From CAZKYP01 sp964556885 (GTDB lineage: Bacteria > Planctomycetota > Phycisphaerae > Sedimentisphaerales > Anaerobacaceae): a DNA stretch of 8,591 bases. Position 1 is the stretch's first letter. Each line of letters starts with the position of its first letter. The stretch covers positions 1-8,591 of the forward strand of contig CAZKYP010000139.1 of assembly GCA_964556885.1 (NCBI GenBank), written 5' to 3'. A program made the translations under genes and the position numbers. A model generated the notes under the pieces. The model searched no databases, had not been told where the DNA came from, and saw only the letters and a program-made list of their open reading frames with translations. Shown piece by piece: positions 5,560 to 8,591 of the stretch.

Positions 5560-6828
5560 TTATTTATATATCTTACAATGCGGCAGGGCTTTTTCTAATT
5601 CCTTAATCTGCTCATCGGCGACATTAGTCCTGGAAAGAGAAAGCGTCTGCAAATTTGTAAGAGAGGCAAGAGGACTAGCATCAGCAAGCTGAGTGTTGGT
5701 AAGTACAAGAGTTTGCAGGTTTGCAAGCCGGGAAAGTGGACCAACATCAGTGACTTGAGTGTCGAGGAGTCTGAGCTTTTTCAGTTTCGTCAGGTCTTTC
5801 AGCGGCTCAAGGTCGGATACCTTAGTATGCCAAAGATCCAGCTCTTCAAGATTTGTTAAATCCTTTAACGGTGTAAGATCTGTAACTTGAGTGCGGCTAA
5901 GATCGAGTTTTCGAAGGTTTACACAGCCCGCCAGCGGTCCTATATCATTGACATCTGTATGGTCAAAATTAAGCACCTGCAGATTTTTCAAATCAGCCAG
6001 CGGCTCTATATCGGTGATTTTTGTTCTAATAAAATTCAACGTTTGCAGATTGGTAAAAGAAGACAGGAATTTAATTTCGCACTGCTCTAATCGAATCAGG
6101 TCGAGTTCCTTCAGGTTCGTCAGTCCTGACAGCGATTCGGTGTCACTGCCTTCAGGGAGCATAAGATGAAGAACTTCCAGGTTCGCAACGGAAGCAAGCG
6201 GACTGTAATCATTAATATCAGATTCGTTTAAGTTAAGTGTTCGAAGCTTTTCGAGTTTTTCCAGCGGCCTTAAATCTGTAACATGCGTATAATTAAGTGT
6301 CAGGTCTTTCAGTTTTTTCAGCTTTGCCAGAGGTTTGAGGTTTTTTACCTTTATGCTGCCAAGCCCAAGTGTCTCAAGCCCGGTAAGATTCTCAAGCGGG
6401 CTCAGATCAATCGAATTGAAATCGGAAGGAGTTCGAATACGCAGGGCCATCAGCAGATTCTCCCACCTCGTCGGCTTAATTTCTTCGATTCCTACATACC
6501 ATATCTTCAGTTTTTCCAGGTTTACCAGTTCTGAAAGAAGTGTTATATCTGTAATCTTTAAGTGAGAAAGTAACAGTTCTTTCAGGCCTGTAAAATCTTC
6601 CGGAGTCAAATCCTCCGGTTGTTTGTCTAACTGTCTGGCAATCGCCTTCCGCATGACTTCCGGTGTGCGTTTTTTGTATAGCTCCCTCTTCGGATTCGGC
6701 GCCAACGGCTTGTAAATGATTGCACCGACAATCAGCAGCACAAGTAAAACTGAGTACAGAACAATCTTACTATGCGAACGCTTGCCGCGAATCTCGTTTT
6801 GGTCCTTATTGGCTGTTTCGCTTTTCAT
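5560..6828 (-). CDS. Membrane-anchored leucine-rich repeat protein (SDS22/internalin-type LRRs)
   Basis: This 422-residue protein has a short charged N-terminus and one transmembrane helix at about residues 22-39 (IVLYSVLLVLLIVGAIIY). A short linker containing TPEDLTPEDF-like sequence follows, then about 13 LRRs of 22 residues with the pattern TNLxxLxLxxTxVxDLxPLxxL. One irregular insert, TRWENLLMALRIR, interrupts repeat two, and a capping helix, EQIKELEKALPHC, ends the protein. Such solenoids are protein-binding scaffolds; the ligand is unknown. Basic residues flank the helix on both sides, so the topology is not settled; export of the LRR region is likely but inferred. The ATG at 6828 has no Shine-Dalgarno sequence, but a strong promoter lies 74 nt upstream, so it has its own transcript. 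It is a paralogue of the next gene upstream, sharing domain order, the WENLL insert and exact nucleotide stretches. Confidence 0.9.
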   Translation of the reverse strand: MKSETANKDQNEIRGKRSHSKIVLYSVLLVLLIVGAIIYKPLAPNPKRELYKKRTPEVMRKAIARQLDKQPEDLTPEDFTGLKELLLSHLKITDITLLSELVNLEKLKIWYVGIEEIKPTRWENLLMALRIRTPSDFNSIDLSPLENLTGLETLGLGSIKVKNLKPLAKLKKLKDLTLNYTHVTDLRPLEKLEKLRTLNLNESDINDYSPLASVANLEVLHLMLPEGSDTESLSGLTNLKELDLIRLEQCEIKFLSSFTNLQTLNFIRTKITDIEPLADLKNLQVLNFDHTDVNDIGPLAGCVNLRKLDLSRTQVTDLTPLKDLTNLEELDLWHTKVSDLEPLKDLTKLKKLRLLDTQVTDVGPLSRLANLQTLVLTNTQLADASPLASLTNLQTLSLSRTNVADEQIKELEKALPHCKIYK

Positions 6829-6901
6829 TGTACTTGTGACTTTTTCAGACCATTGCCATTTTTAAGAAAATCCTCTCCGACAATGGACATCCATCAAAAA
6901 A

Positions 6902-6930
6902 ATTGTATACCAAAAATCCCTTCCGGTCAA
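6902..6930 (-). promoter_or_regulatory. Sigma70-type promoter for the LRR gene at 5560-6828
   Basis: On the minus strand the -35 box TTGACC (6925-6930, 5 of 6), a 17-nt spacer and the -10 box TACAAT (6902-6907, 5 of 6) make the best promoter in the window. Transcription should begin near 6895, giving a leader of roughly 65 nt. It lies in the 164-bp gap between the two LRR genes, so the downstream LRR gene need not depend on read-through from its paralogue. The rest of the gap holds only a short direct repeat of TTTAGTGGT (minus strand, about 6967-6984) just past the stop of the upstream gene. Confidence 0.62.
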
Positions 6931-6992
6931 TTCAAGTCTTTTTCCCGCTTCAAGCAATTTTCATACCACTAAAACCACCACTAAATCGGCAT

Positions 6993-8591
6993 TTACGGCG
7001 GCCTCGGTGACCAGTGACCCGGGATTACAAGTTGTGGCAGGGCTTTTTGCAGCTCTGCTATCTGCTCTTTGCTAATATCAGTTTTGTAAATGTCAAGCTT
7101 TTGCAGGTTTTTCAGGGTTACAAGAGGACTATAATCAGAGACCTTGGTAAAGGAAAGATCAATCTTCCGAAGGTTCAGAAAAGATGAGAGCGGGCTTATA
7201 TCGACGACCCGAGAATTTCTGAGACTTAGCTCCTGGAGTTTTGGAAGTGATGATAGAGGACTAATATCGACGACCCGAGAATTTCCGAGACTTAGCTCCT
7301 GGAGTTCTGGAAGTGACGATAAAGGACTAATATCGGCAACCTTTGTGATATTAAGGTCAAGCTTTTGCAGATTAACAAGAAAAGAAAGAGGACTAACGTC
7401 AACAATCTGAGTGCTGGAAAGATTAAGCGATTGCAAATTCACAAGCGATGAAAGAGGTTCAATATCAGAGACTCGAGCGCCGCCAAGGTCCAGCGACTGG
7501 AGACTTGTCAGAGAGGCAAGAGGGCCAACATCAGCGACCTGAGTACCTGAAAGGTTGAGCTCATGCAGGTTTGCAAGCCGGGAAAGTGGACCAACATCTT
7601 TGACCTTAGTGTTCACAAGTCTGAGTGTTCGCAGTTTCATCAGGTCTTTAAGCGGCGTAAGATCGGAAACTGCAGTATTGTTAAGGTCAAGCCATTCAAG
7701 GTTTAGCATGTCGGCTAACGGCTTTATATCACTGACCCATATCGGAAGGTACAGCGTTTTCATGTTTGTAAGACCTTTTAGCGGCTCAAGGTCGGATACC
7801 TTAGTAACAGCAAGATTAAGCTCTTCGATGTTTATAAGATTCTTTAACGGATCGATATCCGAGACTTGGGTACTCCATAGATCGAGTTTTTGAAGGTTGA
7901 TACAACCCGACAGCGGCTTTATATCGCTGACATTCGTTTCTCTGAGGTTAAGCTCCTGCATATTTTTCAAGTCGGCCAGAGACTCTATATCAGTGATTTT
8001 TGTCATGAAAAGACTTAATCTTTGCAGGTTCGTAAGATTTGAAAGTGGACTGACATCAGAAACCTCCGTTCCAGAAAGGTCAAGCTCTTGTAGTTTCGTA
8101 AGAGGTGAAAGTGGACTGACATCAGAAACCTCCGTTCTAGAAAGGTCAAGCTCTTGCAGTTTCGTAAGAGGTGAAAGTGGACTGACATCTGCAATTTGCG
8201 TCCGGGGAAGGCAAAGAATTTGAAGATTTTCAAGACAGGAAAGCGTATTAAAATCCGTGACATGTCGTTCTACAAAAGTAAGAGTATGAAGATTTTCAAG
8301 ATTTGCCAGCGGCCTTAGATCGCTGATCTGTGTTCCGGAAAGATAAAGATTGTTAAGTTTTTTCAGCTTCTCTAAAGGTTTAATGGTTTTTATTTTCGTA
8401 CCTCTTAACTCAAGCGTCCGGAGATTATTCAGATCCTCAAGCGGATTGATATCAATCAAATCCATCTCGGAAGGATTCAGAATATGTAGTTTTATAAGCA
8501 GGTTTTCCCATTTCGTTGTCTCAATTGCAGGAACTCTCAAATCGTAAAGATTCAGTGTTAGCAGATTTTTGAGTTTCGAAAGCTGCGTTAT
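6993..8591 (-). CDS. Large leucine-rich repeat protein, 5' end beyond the window
   Basis: The frame is open from the stop (6993-6995) to the right edge, giving at least 532 residues. A TTG at 8540 could pose as a start, but the 17 codons before it continue the LRR pattern (ITQLSKLKNLLTLNLYD) and match the paralogue, so the gene is truncated by the window. It has about 20 regular 22-residue LRRs (TNLQxLxLxxTxVxDIxPLSxL), the same irregular TTKWENLL insert as its neighbour near the N-terminal end, and the cap EQIAELQKALPQ followed by a Pro-rich tail. One unit, TNMKTLYLPIWVSDIKPLADM, is one residue short. By analogy with the neighbour, the missing N-terminus probably carries a membrane anchor; this is inference. 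Two groups of near-identical 66-bp units show recent internal duplication. The ligand and function are unknown. Confidence 0.9.
   Translation of the reverse strand: MTQLSKLKNLLTLNLYDLRVPAIETTKWENLLIKLHILNPSEMDLIDINPLEDLNNLRTLELRGTKIKTIKPLEKLKKLNNLYLSGTQISDLRPLANLENLHTLTFVERHVTDFNTLSCLENLQILCLPRTQIADVSPLSPLTKLQELDLSRTEVSDVSPLSPLTKLQELDLSGTEVSDVSPLSNLTNLQRLSLFMTKITDIESLADLKNMQELNLRETNVSDIKPLSGCINLQKLDLWSTQVSDIDPLKNLINIEELNLAVTKVSDLEPLKGLTNMKTLYLPIWVSDIKPLADMLNLEWLDLNNTAVSDLTPLKDLMKLRTLRLVNTKVKDVGPLSRLANLHELNLSGTQVADVGPLASLTSLQSLDLGGARVSDIEPLSSLVNLQSLNLSSTQIVDVSPLSFLVNLQKLDLNITKVADISPLSSLPELQELSLGNSRVVDISPLSSLPKLQELSLRNSRVVDISPLSSFLNLRKIDLSFTKVSDYSPLVTLKNLQKLDIYKTDISKEQIAELQKALPQLVIPGHWSPRPP
7199..7330. 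repeat. Two tandem 66-bp units within the LRR gene
   Basis: Units 7199-7264 and 7265-7330 match at 62 of 66 positions by my alignment and each encodes one 22-residue LRR (PELQELSLGNSRVVDISP and PKLQELSLRNSRVVDISP). Two of the four differences change residues (E/K and G/R). Neighbouring repeats keep the protein pattern but not this DNA identity, so this is a recent unit duplication. Confidence 0.85.
8041..8189. repeat. 66-bp tandem units (two full, one partial) within the LRR gene
   Basis: Units 8041-8106 and 8107-8172 match at 64 of 66 positions, and a third copy starts at 8173 and matches exactly for 17 nt. They encode TKLQELDLSRTEVSDVSP and TKLQELDLSGTEVSDVSP. One difference is silent and the other changes Arg to Gly. 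This marks a second, separate and even more recent expansion of the LRR array. Confidence 0.87.

Noticed and set aside
7199..8189. Regular repeats considered as a CRISPR array
   Set aside because: The 66-bp period encodes 22-residue LRRs in one continuous frame, with no unique spacers.
6993..8540. Taking TTG at 8540 as the true start of the second LRR gene
   Set aside because: The frame stays open to the window edge and the preceding codons continue the LRR pattern shared with the paralogue, so the gene is simply cut by the window.

Overview
The window is about 8.6 kb of moderate-GC bacterial DNA and carries one housekeeping gene, a probable mobile or defence-type gene cluster, and two large tandem leucine-rich-repeat (LRR) genes. 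All the large genes lie on the minus strand. Only a small pair of overlapping reading frames (about 1743-2104) runs on the plus strand. The LRR style (22-residue units ending in a cap of the type EQIxELxKALP), the sparse layout, the mix of strong and absent ribosome-binding sites and the degenerate short-period repeats suggest an environmental planctomycete-like bacterium (Phycisphaerae/Sedimentisphaerales type). That assignment is an inference from style; no phylogenetic marker is present.

Region by region (plus-strand coordinates): 1-119 is the non-coding left edge with a degenerate 8-bp repeat. 120-1007 is a complete cysteine synthase gene (cysK) with a good sigma70-type promoter at 1065-1093. 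1094-1742 is AT-rich and mostly featureless apart from a 12-bp inverted repeat at 1257-1308. 1743-2104 is a GC-richer patch holding two one-base-overlapping small plus-strand frames of unknown function. 2131-2652 and 2624-3724 are an overlapping two-gene unit: an XRE-family DNA-binding protein fused to an ImmA/IrrE-type metallopeptidase, followed by a PIN-domain-like protein. 3838-5388 is a complete phage-type terminase large subunit with no other packaging or capsid genes beside it. 5560-6828 is a membrane-anchored LRR protein. 6993-8591 is a second, longer LRR protein whose 5' end lies beyond the right edge.

The XRE-peptidase/PIN pair resembles toxin-antitoxin or stress-switch modules in which a sensor protease and repressor controls a nuclease-fold partner. 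It has its own promoter and a perfect Shine-Dalgarno sequence. The terminase points to prophage ancestry, but it stands alone. It carries an unusual cysteine cluster, and an array of 7-bp repeats is translated in frame immediately ahead of its Walker A motif. The two LRR genes are paralogues that share exact 35-nt and 27-nt stretches. The longer one also contains near-identical 66-bp units, which shows recent repeat expansion.

The most distinctive signal is the recurrence of degenerate 7- and 8-bp repeat arrays at three places (50-89, 1283-1317, 5098-5162), one of them inside a coding sequence.
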